A stretch of 64,000 nt of DNA from NCBI GenBank assembly GCA_009692845.1, contig SHYK01000001.1, positions 368,400 through 432,399 of the forward strand. The letters are read 5' to 3'. Below the pieces are notes generated by a model. That model searched no databases. It was not told the DNA's origin and saw only the letters and a list, made by a program, of their open reading frames with translations. Every line of letters starts with the position of its first letter. Position 1 is the stretch's first letter. Position numbers and translations under genes: made by a program. This stretch comes from Chloroflexota bacterium (lineage in GTDB: Bacteria > Chloroflexota > UBA6077 > SHYK01). Of this stretch, positions 26,801-33,043 are shown piece by piece.

Positions 26801-28066
26801 ACGGTCCCGAGCGCCATCACGGCGGCGAACGTGAACTTCGCCGATACGACTGGTGACGCGGAAGCGTGCGGCGCAGGTCAGGTCGTTCCTGCCAACCCCA
26901 CTATCAGTGGCCGGGCAGTCACGTTCCGGACGCCGGATGACGTGCAAGCGAGTGGCGCGATCTGCATCCGCTTCGCAACGGCTGCAGGCCTCATCAACCC
27001 GAGCGCGGGCTCTTACACGGTGACTGTCAGCACGTTCCGGGACATCACGGCGGCCACGAGCGCAATCTACACCGTCGCGGCAGGCGCAGCGACGAGCATC
27101 GCGTTCACGACGCAGCCGGCCGGCACGGCGGTTACGAACCAGCCCTTCCCGACGCAGCCAGTCGTGCGGGTGACCGATACCAATAGCAATGGGCTCGTGA
27201 ACAAGTCCATCCAACTCGTGATCAAGGCCGGCACCGGAACCACCGGCGCTATCCTGACTGGATGTACCGCGAACCCGTTCCTCACCAACAGCTCGGGGAA
27301 CGCAACGTTCGCCGGCTGTCGAATCGACACGGCCGGCACGGGTTACATGCTGACGGCTACCGATGGGTCAGACGTCTTCACCGGCAACCCGGTGGATAGC
27401 GTGGCATTCGATGTACTGGCCCCGACGCCGACGCCGACGAGCACGGCAGTTGCGGCAACCGCGACGAGGACGGCAACGTCTACGCTGCCGCCAACCTCGA
27501 CAACGGTGCCGGCGGTAGCGACCGCGACGCCAGTAACCATGGTCGGCAACGCCTCGATCAGCGCCAGCTCCAACCCGGTCGCGGGTGGGACTGGGAACGG
27601 AACCACGGTCATCACCTGGAGCACCGGGACCAACCCGGGCGGCACCGGTGACGTGCGACTGTCGGTCGATGGCGGCGCCGAGGTCGTATTCGCCCAGGGC
27701 ACAAGCGGGACAGGGACAGCCAGCTTCATCCAGGCCGGCCATACCTACCGATTCCGCCTCTACCAGGGCGTGGGCGGCAGTAGCGTTCTCGGCGCAGTCA
27801 CGGTGACCCGGAGCGCGGGGAGCCCATCGGTCAGCGCGAGTCCGAACCCCGCGACCGGCGGGACAACCACCGTCACCTGGTTGACAGGGAACGGTGGGGA
27901 TGGCCAGGTTTGGGTGTCCCTGAACGGAGCCCCCGAGGTGCTGTTCGCGCAGAACATCTTCGGAAGCCAGAGCGCGACGTGGATCCAGAGCGGCTCGACC
28001 TATCGATTCACGCTCTACTCGGGCACTACGCACAGCACGGCAATGGCCGCGGTGGACGTGACCTAG
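23870..28066 (+). CDS. Giant secreted repeat protein, S-layer-like
   Basis: 1398 residues from ATG 23870 with GAGGAGGG upstream. A signal peptide (about 1-35) is followed by seven beta-rich units of roughly 130-145 residues (to about 1065). Each contains IT.TFPSGTTVPSTI-like and I.NP...Y.V..ST..DT-like strands. Units two to seven each carry two Cys, one in a DCTDGTA-like turn and one in a CIRF-like strand, so one disulfide per unit is plausible. An Ig-like/invasin-like domain (about 1075-1180), a Thr/Pro linker (1183-1225) and two related 80-residue C-terminal domains follow. Strong leader, composition and repeats suggest an abundant surface-layer or adhesive protein. No SLH or sortase motif is present. 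Confidence 0.85.
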   Translation: MMELIASLSKVGRLGRLALVAGMIIATLTPVTALSQQVGAEANVGSLSSAVSPATGAAKGTWTFTFTAGGGGTLGSGSSINLGFPAGFTIPSTIATTAVSVNDDTDSAAVTVSGVSSDSTTRTVTIVLGSSQIDSNDVATVKIYPSSGLTNPSPSAATTYTLGTFSTSVDTGTVNWAVAIGAATVTTGLAVVIGNQDGAAGDTTAANAGASYSFTFTLSASGALGTAGGDQITLTFPSGFTVPAKSTAGPTPGVYTNNILFDGDGTPDCVTPDGTAAALANVTVSNQSITFTVAEGAANSAQVCVLVKAGAGVRNGPAATYTGGFSVFTTADAGTLTVAQSASGTVTAATSVTAVTVDALAPTTPSAASVYEINFTPSANSGEIAYGTLVVGTSSITVTFPSGTTVPSTIAPADVKVDTDATCSNGTAVTAANLVTVSGQAVTVVVPVAPAQAAASCIRFEQTAGIRNPAVGITTNTLTISTSEDTATVTSGTYTVTVPAGSVGAVAVTPVNNNASAMALYEIVTTATSGLLIADTIAVTFPSGTTVPSTWAVANVRVEAGAADGDCTDGTAATAVSSSGQVVTITNPTLFAAAAEFNLCFAKAAGLVNPTSGSKTLTVSTSEDTAAKTSAAYTIDAASSMTGVTNTLGSNGTGAITTYEIDGTTSAEGALTALVDTVTVTFNSSTTVPSTIAAANVKFDNDSDCTDGTAVAAANVSGQSVSFTVPTGEGVSASSVFSVCFTAAALIVNPSTAASYTVTVTDSADTATVTSSSYTVISRAVTGVFVTPEVTNGGVTSLYDISFVDSSGMAANDTITIAFPAGFTVSASPATVAAGSTAKVSDSGDGETCATGTNTAAATTVTYSSGAPTFTITNPDAVVAGATVCVRFARAVLITNPTTAGNYTVTVRTSIDTTTASSTFAIVAPTSPSFAADQGVTNAPTTANTAAVVDVIFTTSASGALTSANNDTVTITFPSNTTVPSAITAANVNFADTTGDAEACGAGQVVPANPTISGRAVTFRTPDDVQASGAICIRFATAAGLINPSAGSYTVTVSTFRDITAATSAIYTVAAGAATSIAFTTQPAGTAVTNQPFPTQPVVRVTDTNSNGLVNKSIQLVIKAGTGTTGAILTGCTANPFLTNSSGNATFAGCRIDTAGTGYMLTATDGSDVFTGNPVDSVAFDVLAPTPTPTSTAVAATATRTATSTLPPTSTTVPAVATATPVTMVGNASISASSNPVAGGTGNGTTVITWSTGTNPGGTGDVRLSVDGGAEVVFAQGTSGTGTASFIQAGHTYRFRLYQGVGGSSVLGAVTVTRSAGSPSVSASPNPATGGTTTVTWLTGNGGDGQVWVSLNGAPEVLFAQNIFGSQSATWIQSGSTYRFTLYSGTTHSTAMAAVDVT

Positions 28067-28094
28067 GGCAGGATCGAAACAACCGAACCAACGC

Positions 28095-28130
28095 ACGAAG
28101 GAGGGGGCCCGAAAGGGCCCCCTCCTTCGT
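28095..28130 (+). terminator. 16-bp perfect hairpin with GAAA loop
   Basis: ACGAAGGAGGGGGCCC and its exact complement flank a GAAA tetraloop, 28 nt after the S-layer-like stop codon. No U-tract follows, so it may work as a terminator or as a 3' stabilising stem. It fits a highly expressed message. Confidence 0.8.
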
Positions 28131-28171
28131 ATGCTGCCGCAAGGCACCGGTCCGGCCGAAGGAGGCTTCAA

Positions 28172-28507
28172 ATGAAGAAGGTATTCTCTATCCGAGGGCG
28201 AGCAATACAGGTGGACCGGCCGGACCCCCGGGATGGGAAGGTCTGGCTGGCGGTATGTGACGATCTCGCGCTGTCTACCGCTGGGGAAACAGCGGACGAG
28301 GCGTTGAGCCGCGTGGTTGTGGACCTTCCAGAGTATTTCCGTGACCTCTTGAAATATGAGGCCTACGGAGAGATGGTCGGGAAGCACGAAGAGAAGTTCT
28401 TGCCAGTTCAGGGCATCGCGCCGGGTAAGTACAGGCTCAACAAGGACGACGGGAACTTTGTAATCACCGTGGCCCTGGAGCTACGCCGGGCAACGGCATC
28501 TGTCTGA
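28172..28507 (+). CDS. HicB-like antitoxin-fold protein
   Basis: A 111-residue protein from ATG 28172 with AAGGAGG 8 nt upstream. The segment KVWLAVCDDLALSTAGETADEALSRVVVDL follows the HicB partial-RNase-H pattern (W.a.c..l.l.t.G.T..EA...). The C-terminus has a beta-rich segment instead of an obvious DNA-binding domain. No HicA toxin is adjacent, so it is a solitary HicB-like gene, possibly regulatory or an orphan antitoxin. Confidence 0.6.
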   Translation: MKKVFSIRGRAIQVDRPDPRDGKVWLAVCDDLALSTAGETADEALSRVVVDLPEYFRDLLKYEAYGEMVGKHEEKFLPVQGIAPGKYRLNKDDGNFVITVALELRRATASV

Positions 28508-28552
28508 AGACAGTCGCCAGTGGCTAGGCTGGGACCAGGTGAGGGGAGCCCT

Positions 28553-28711
28553 CTACGGTTGCGGGCTGGTAGATGACTGGAGCTGGAACGCAAAGAAGAT
28601 CACTCCTCCGAGCAGCAGCGCGCCCAGGATCGTTGTCCAGAACCCGCGGCTAGTGCGGGCCCGGCCTCCAAGATTGGCCAACTCAGTCCGGAGGGATGAA
28701 GTCAGGCTCAA
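28553..28711 (-). CDS. 52-residue single-span membrane protein after fliN
   Basis: TTG 28711 overlaps the fliN stop as TTGA, an arrangement typical of coupled translation. The product begins MSLTSSLRTELANLGG and has one membrane helix near the C-terminus (FWTTILGALLLGGVIFFAF). Position after fliN and a single helix recall FliO, but it is much shorter and shows no FliO motif. It could be a truncated or divergent export-apparatus component. Confidence 0.5.
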   Translation of the reverse strand: MSLTSSLRTELANLGGRARTSRGFWTTILGALLLGGVIFFAFQLQSSTSPQP

Positions 28712-29112
28712 GAGATCGTTTCGCTCCCGATTCGCGCTTGTGGTGAGACGATGTCGAGCACTCGGATACCGAAGTTTTCGTCAACGACGACTATTTCGCC
28801 GTGAGCGATGAGGCGGTCATTCACCAGGATGTCAACCGGCTCGTTGGCGGGCTTATCAAGCTCCACCACCGAGCCGGGACCGAGGCCGAGGACTTCTCGG
28901 ATAGTGAGCTGAGCTCGCCCCAGTTGCACGCTGAGCCGCACTCGCACGTTGAGGAGGAGCTCCATCGTTCCCAGGGGTCCGGCCGGTGCGACTTCGTCGA
29001 GGGCTCCGAATTCCACCGGGGTCACTCTGACGCTTCCAGCTCGGGCAGTGGGCACAGCATCGGCTTCACTTGCTTCAGTTAACGGGGTTCCCAGGCGGGG
29101 ATCTTGTTCCAT
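28708..29112 (-). CDS. fliN: FliN-type flagellar motor switch (SpoA-domain) protein
   Basis: ATG 29112 gives 134 residues. The N-terminus is a low-complexity stretch; residues about 55-130 form a SpoA domain: LLNVRVRLSVQLGRAQLTIRE, LGLGPGSVVELDKPANEPVDI and GEIVVVDENFGIRVLDIV, all hallmark FliN strands. FliN forms the C-ring base with FliM and FliG in flagellated bacteria, and SpoA proteins also serve in type III secretion. No fliM, fliP or other flagellar gene is next to it, only two very small genes, so the gene is an orphan or a relic of a larger locus. Confidence 0.88.
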   Translation of the reverse strand: MEQDPRLGTPLTEASEADAVPTARAGSVRVTPVEFGALDEVAPAGPLGTMELLLNVRVRLSVQLGRAQLTIREVLGLGPGSVVELDKPANEPVDILVNDRLIAHGEIVVVDENFGIRVLDIVSPQARIGSETIS

Positions 29113-29119
29113 GGCGACC

Positions 29120-29296
29120 TTAGTCCTCCTCAATTTCTGGGACGGCGGCGGTTATCTTCATCGCGAGTCGGCTCCGAAACCCCCGAGGTTCGGCAACGAG
29201 CACGCGAATTTGGCGGAAGGAGCCAGTTTCCGGCCAGCGGTCCACTTCGTGGGTAATGGTTAGGGCACGGCGGGTTGGATTTAACGCTTGGACCAT
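29120..29296 (-). CDS. 58-residue hypothetical protein upstream of fliN
   Basis: ATG 29296 has GGGGAG 8 nt upstream; an in-frame TAA lies immediately before it. The product begins MVQALNPTRRALTITHEVDR and ends in an acidic EIEED tail; it stops 7 nt before fliN. It is a soluble, beta-rich candidate without a recognised family. Its tight spacing with fliN and the 52-residue gene suggests one three-gene operon. Confidence 0.5.
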   Translation of the reverse strand: MVQALNPTRRALTITHEVDRWPETGSFRQIRVLVAEPRGFRSRLAMKITAAVPEIEED

Positions 29297-29452
29297 TTAC
29301 CACTCCCCGTTCCCTCAGCCATTTCCGACCGAGTCAGTTGCTCTTTGCCTGGCAGCCGGATATCGACCGGCCCCATCTTCGAATGCTCCACCAAGCCTCC
29401 TTCCGAAGCAGCTCGCTGCTCCACCGGCCACGCCGGTCATGGAGGGGAGTAT

Positions 29453-29491
29453 ATGCAGGGTTTCCCATCCGTACAGTCCTCTGCAGCATGA
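29453..29491 (+). other. Possible 12-residue leader peptide upstream of cobO
   Basis: ATG 29453 lies 5 nt after GGAGGGG and encodes MQGFPSVQSSAA. The stop at 29491 is 5 nt before an intrinsic terminator. The layout (strong ribosome site, short peptide, terminator) recalls attenuation or leader control, but no codon bias toward a relevant amino acid is seen. Confidence 0.35.
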
Positions 29492-29496
29492 AGTCC

Positions 29497-29520
29497 GGTC
29501 ACCCGCGAGGGTGATCTTTT
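29497..29520 (+). terminator. Intrinsic terminator in the cobO leader region
   Basis: GGTCACCC-GCGA-GGGTGATC forms an 8-bp stem (one G-U pair) with a 4-nt loop, followed directly by TTTT. No plus-strand gene clearly ends here; it lies about 265 nt upstream of cobO. It may end a short leader transcript. The rest of 29297-29783 has no gene I can support, and I could not find a cobalamin-riboswitch core in it. Confidence 0.6.
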
Positions 29521-29783
29521 GATGAAGCCGTCATCATGCCGTAGTATGACGAACCCTGCCGGGGAGTGGCCATTGCTGGTAAGTTGTGGCTGTATATAGA
29601 TGGCTATGATCAGTAAAAAGAATGCTGTTGGGATACGTTCGCTTCCGCGTAGGAGTGATCGAGGGAACCCTTAGGCTTGCTAGGGGGGAGGACGATGCGG
29701 GACATTGGTTTGGTCCGACGAGCAGGTAAGTCCGAAATGAGGCGGAGGAGCCCGCGCTCGCGGTTACCAGGAGGGTGAAGGAA

Positions 29784-30383
29784 ATGGAGCAGGGAGATCT
29801 CTCCGATGCGGGCCTGGCCGAGAAACGAGCCGAACAGGCCGCGGTTCGAGAGCATCCGGAGCGACGCGGCCAGGGCTTGGTGATTGTCAATACCGGAAAC
29901 GGGAAGGGGAAGACCACCGCCGCGTTGGGGGTCCTGCTCCGGGCGTGGGGGCGAAACATGCATGTGGTCATGTTCCAGTTCATCAAAGCGGCCACGGCCA
30001 ATTGGGGAGAAACCCGGGCAGCGACTCGGCTGGGAATTGAGATGATCCCGATGGGCGCGGGCTTTACCTGGGTAAGCAAAGACATCACGAAGGATCGCCA
30101 GCTCGCAATCGACGGCTGGGCTCGAGCGAAGGAGCGGATCCTATCGGGCGTCGATGACATCGTGGTGCTCGACGAGCTTACCTATTTAATGAGCTTCGGC
30201 TGGCTGGAGACCGGAGAAGTCATTGAGACGCTGCGGGCGCGGCCGACTGGGCAGCACGTGATAATCACCGGGCGCGATGCCTCGGCTGAGCTCATCGAGT
30301 TTGCCGACCTGGTCACGGAGATGCGCGAAATCAAGCATCCCTATAACCTGGGGATAAAGGCCCAGCCGGGCGTGGAGTTCTGA
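29784..30383 (+). CDS. cobO: Cob(I)alamin adenosyltransferase, CobA/BtuR type
   Basis: Adenosylates cob(I)alamin using ATP in coenzyme B12 synthesis or salvage. ATG 29784 is chosen because AGGAGG ends 9 nt upstream; the GTG at 29775 abuts that site. Of 199 residues, the P-loop NTGNGKGKTTAALG lies near 36-49, followed by WGRNMHVVMFQFIKA, VVLDELTYLMSFGW and VIITGRDAS, all standard for the CobA/CobO family. It stops 4 nt before queG on the same strand, linking B12 supply with a cobalamin-dependent enzyme. Confidence 0.94.
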   Translation: MEQGDLSDAGLAEKRAEQAAVREHPERRGQGLVIVNTGNGKGKTTAALGVLLRAWGRNMHVVMFQFIKAATANWGETRAATRLGIEMIPMGAGFTWVSKDITKDRQLAIDGWARAKERILSGVDDIVVLDELTYLMSFGWLETGEVIETLRARPTGQHVIITGRDASAELIEFADLVTEMREIKHPYNLGIKAQPGVEF

Positions 30384-30387
30384 GGGT

Positions 30388-31587
30388 GTGGTCGGCCAAG
30401 TGGTGACCGGGCGGGAAGCTCGCTCCGAGTTAGCCGATCGCATCCGCGAGCGGGCTCGTGAGCTCGGCTTTGATTTGATCGGTTTTGGCTCCGCGAATCC
30501 GTTTGACGAAGAAAAGACGCTGATTTTGGAGCATCTCGCCCAGGGTCATCTGCGCGGGATGTCCTGGATTACGCCCGAGCGGGTCGCACTTTCCTGCAAT
30601 CCTGACGAACTGCTTCCGGGTGCCCGGTCGATAGTTGGGCTGGGCACTTCCTATGCCTCGTCAAGAGCGCCATCAGCTAGTTCTCAGCTCATCGGGCGAG
30701 TTGCCCGGTATGCCTGGGGGAAAGACTACCACGACGTCATTCCCCCCAAGCTGCGGCTGCTGGCCGAGTTCATTCAGGAGCTTGGGGGACCGGACATCGC
30801 GACGCGCACCTTCGTGGACACCGGTCCCCTGGTCGATAGAGCGGCGGCGAGACGGACTGGAGTAGGTTTTGTTGGGAAAAATACCTGCTTGCTGACCGGA
30901 CGGCAGGGATCATATGTGTTCCTCAGTGCCATCTTATGCACACTCGATCTGCCCGCGGACCCGTTGGTGACCAAAGACTGCGGCTCATGTCGGGCCTGCA
31001 TCGACGCCTGCCCGACCGAGGCGCTGATTGCTCCCGGGGCCATGGATGCGACCCGCTGTATTTCGTATCTGACGATCGAGCACCGCGGTTCGATCCCCAG
31101 GGAGCGGCGCCCCTGGATCGGCGATTGGGTTTTTGGCTGCGACATCTGTCAGGAAGTCTGCCCCTGGAATCGGGCGCGATCAGCTACCGAGCATGCGGAA
31201 TTCGCTGCTGCAGAAGGGGTCGGCCCGGAGCTTGATCTCGCCCAGTTGTTGACTCTCGACGAAGCGGGTTTTCGGTCGCGGTTTCGAGGGACGCCCCTCA
31301 CCCGTGCCAGGCGAGCCGGGCTCCTGCGAAACGCTGCGGTTGTGCTCGGGAACCGGGGGGATGCGGCGGCCGAGGGCGTCTTGCTGGCTGCGTTGGACGA
31401 CTTAGATCCGCTGGTGCGCGAGCATGCCGCCTGGGCGCTGGGCCGGATTGGTGATCTCTCGGAGGGTGCGGAGTCCCAGATTTTAGCTGTCTGGGCCCGA
31501 GAGACGGACGGGACCGTGCGCGAGGAGCTGGGGATCCTGGTAGCCGCGAGCGGGCGTATTCCTTCTGAGCCAGTCGTTCCCGGGTAA
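30388..31587 (+). CDS. queG: Epoxyqueuosine reductase QueG
   Basis: Reduces epoxyqueuosine in tRNA to queuosine using cobalamin and two [4Fe-4S] clusters. From GTG 30388 it is 399 residues. An N-terminal cobalamin-binding domain (YAWGKDYHDVI; FVDTGPLVDRAAA; GFVGKNTCLL) is followed by two ferredoxin clusters, CGSCRACIDACPTEAL and CDICQEVCPWN. A C-terminal HEAT-like region (AAWALGRIGDLSEGAE) matches the family's tRNA-binding extension. It is in an operon with cobO. No other queuosine gene is in the window. Confidence 0.95.
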   Translation: MVGQVVTGREARSELADRIRERARELGFDLIGFGSANPFDEEKTLILEHLAQGHLRGMSWITPERVALSCNPDELLPGARSIVGLGTSYASSRAPSASSQLIGRVARYAWGKDYHDVIPPKLRLLAEFIQELGGPDIATRTFVDTGPLVDRAAARRTGVGFVGKNTCLLTGRQGSYVFLSAILCTLDLPADPLVTKDCGSCRACIDACPTEALIAPGAMDATRCISYLTIEHRGSIPRERRPWIGDWVFGCDICQEVCPWNRARSATEHAEFAAAEGVGPELDLAQLLTLDEAGFRSRFRGTPLTRARRAGLLRNAAVVLGNRGDAAAEGVLLAALDDLDPLVREHAAWALGRIGDLSEGAESQILAVWARETDGTVREELGILVAASGRIPSEPVVPG

Positions 31588-31774
31588 GTTAGTGCATCAC
31601 CCAGGCCTCTCCTCGGCGCTCGCTCGATCGACCCCGAGCGGACGGATCAGGATCGGCGGCCCGCTTACGCTGGCGACCGAGAGGGTGTACCACTGGTTGA
31701 GTCGGAAGCCGGGTGGGCCGCCCTCGGGCCGGAGTTGCACTGCAGGAAATGCCGATCCCGGGAAGCAGGGAGCT

Positions 31775-32389
31775 CTAGTCTGGGGCGGTGGCCGGATCTG
31801 CGCTAGCCGGCTCGGGCTCGCCGCAGCACATGTCCACCGGAGCGGGTCCGTCGGCGGCGGCTTCGGTGTCGTCCTCTTCGCCCGCCTTGCGCCGGCGCCG
31901 CCGGCCGGGCTCAACCGGGCGAAGCTCGTCCAGGCTGCCCAGGTAGTCGATGTAAAGGATGCCGTCAAGGTGATCGATCTCGTGCTGGAGGATGTGGGCC
32001 TGGACGCCGTCCGCCTTGATCCGCACGAACTTGCCGGCTCGATTCTTTCCCCGCACGATGACTCTTTCTGCCCGAGGGACGGTGCCCACGAAGCCCGGGA
32101 TTGAGAGGCAACCCTCCTCGGCCATCCACTCGCCTTCTCTGGCCTGAATCTCCGGGTTGACCAGGACGGTCTGGCAGGTTTCCTCGGTCTCTTCGTCGTC
32201 GTACTCGGCCACTATCACCCGCAAGAGCACGCCGATCTGAGGCGCCGCGAGCCCAATGCCGCTGGCTGAGTGCATGGTGTCGAGCATGTCATCGATGAGG
32301 ACCTGAATCGACCGCTCGATCTTCTTGACCTTGATCGATTTCATGCGCAACCGGGGGTTTTCGTAGTTGACGATGGGCCGAACTGCCAC
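31775..32389 (-). CDS. def: Peptide deformylase
   Basis: Metalloenzyme removing N-formyl from nascent proteins at the ribosome exit. The 204 residues start at GTG 32389. The three signature motifs are intact: GIGLAAPQIG at 44-53, EEGCLSIPG at 91-99 with metal ligand Cys94, and HEIDH at 136-140 with His136, catalytic Glu137 and His140. A basic then acidic C-terminal tail of about 50 residues (RRRRRKAGEEDD) extends beyond the usual end and may be disordered or ribosome-contacting. Confidence 0.95.
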   Translation of the reverse strand: MAVRPIVNYENPRLRMKSIKVKKIERSIQVLIDDMLDTMHSASGIGLAAPQIGVLLRVIVAEYDDEETEETCQTVLVNPEIQAREGEWMAEEGCLSIPGFVGTVPRAERVIVRGKNRAGKFVRIKADGVQAHILQHEIDHLDGILYIDYLGSLDELRPVEPGRRRRRKAGEEDDTEAAADGPAPVDMCCGEPEPASADPATAPD

Positions 32390-32509
32390 AGCGGTCTCCC
32401 GAATCTGGGTTGCCTAAATTCTACCGGCTCGGCATGCGTTGCCGCTCGCGGCGGCCACAAGCGGTGGTGGAGGAGCCGCCTCAGGTACCGGCGGGGCCAG
32501 CCCTAACCG

Positions 32510-33043
32510 TTAGGGTGTAGGCGAGGGGGCCGCTGTTGGGGTTCGGGTGGCGGTGTTGGTGGCAGTCGGAGCGATCGTCGGCAGTGGCGTTGCAGTGGGT
32601 GTCAACGTGGTAGGAGCGACGATCGTTGGCTCGGCCGTCAAAGTCGGCGGCGCGGTCGGGGTGGGCGCCGGCGTATCCGACGGGGTCGCGGCGGGCGTCA
32701 GAGTCGGCGATTGCGTCGGGGTGGCGGTCGGGGTCTCGGTCGGCACCGTGGTGGGCGTTGTAGTCGATGTCGTAGTTGTCGCGGTTGGAGTCGCGGTCTC
32801 GGTCGGCGTGGCAGTAGAAGTTGCAGGTGGGACAGGCGTCCGGGTAGCCGGCGGGCTGGAAACGGCCGATGGGGTGACGGACACGGTCTCAACCGTGGTT
32901 GGCGTCGGGACCTCGGTGAGCGCCACCGAGGTGGAGGTTGGCACCCGGGTTGGGCGTACCGTCGGGGTGATGACTGGGGTGGCGGTCAGGGTCGGACTGA
33001 GTGTGGGCATGGAGGTTGTGGTCGGTGTGGCTGTCGGAGTTGG
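32510..33043 (-). pseudogene. Out-of-frame Thr/Pro-rich tail of the RCC1-Kelch protein
   Basis: About 170 residues of almost pure T, P, A, S and V in TPTPT-like runs, with no start codon of its own worth considering. Removing one copy of the 17-bp duplication at 33044-33077 joins it in frame to the Kelch region upstream, so I read it as the detached C-terminus of that protein. No anchor motif follows before the stop at 32510. Confidence 0.65.

Noticed and set aside
29297-29783. Cobalamin riboswitch upstream of cobO
   Set aside because: No B12-box or conserved core was found by eye. A covariance search would be decisive.
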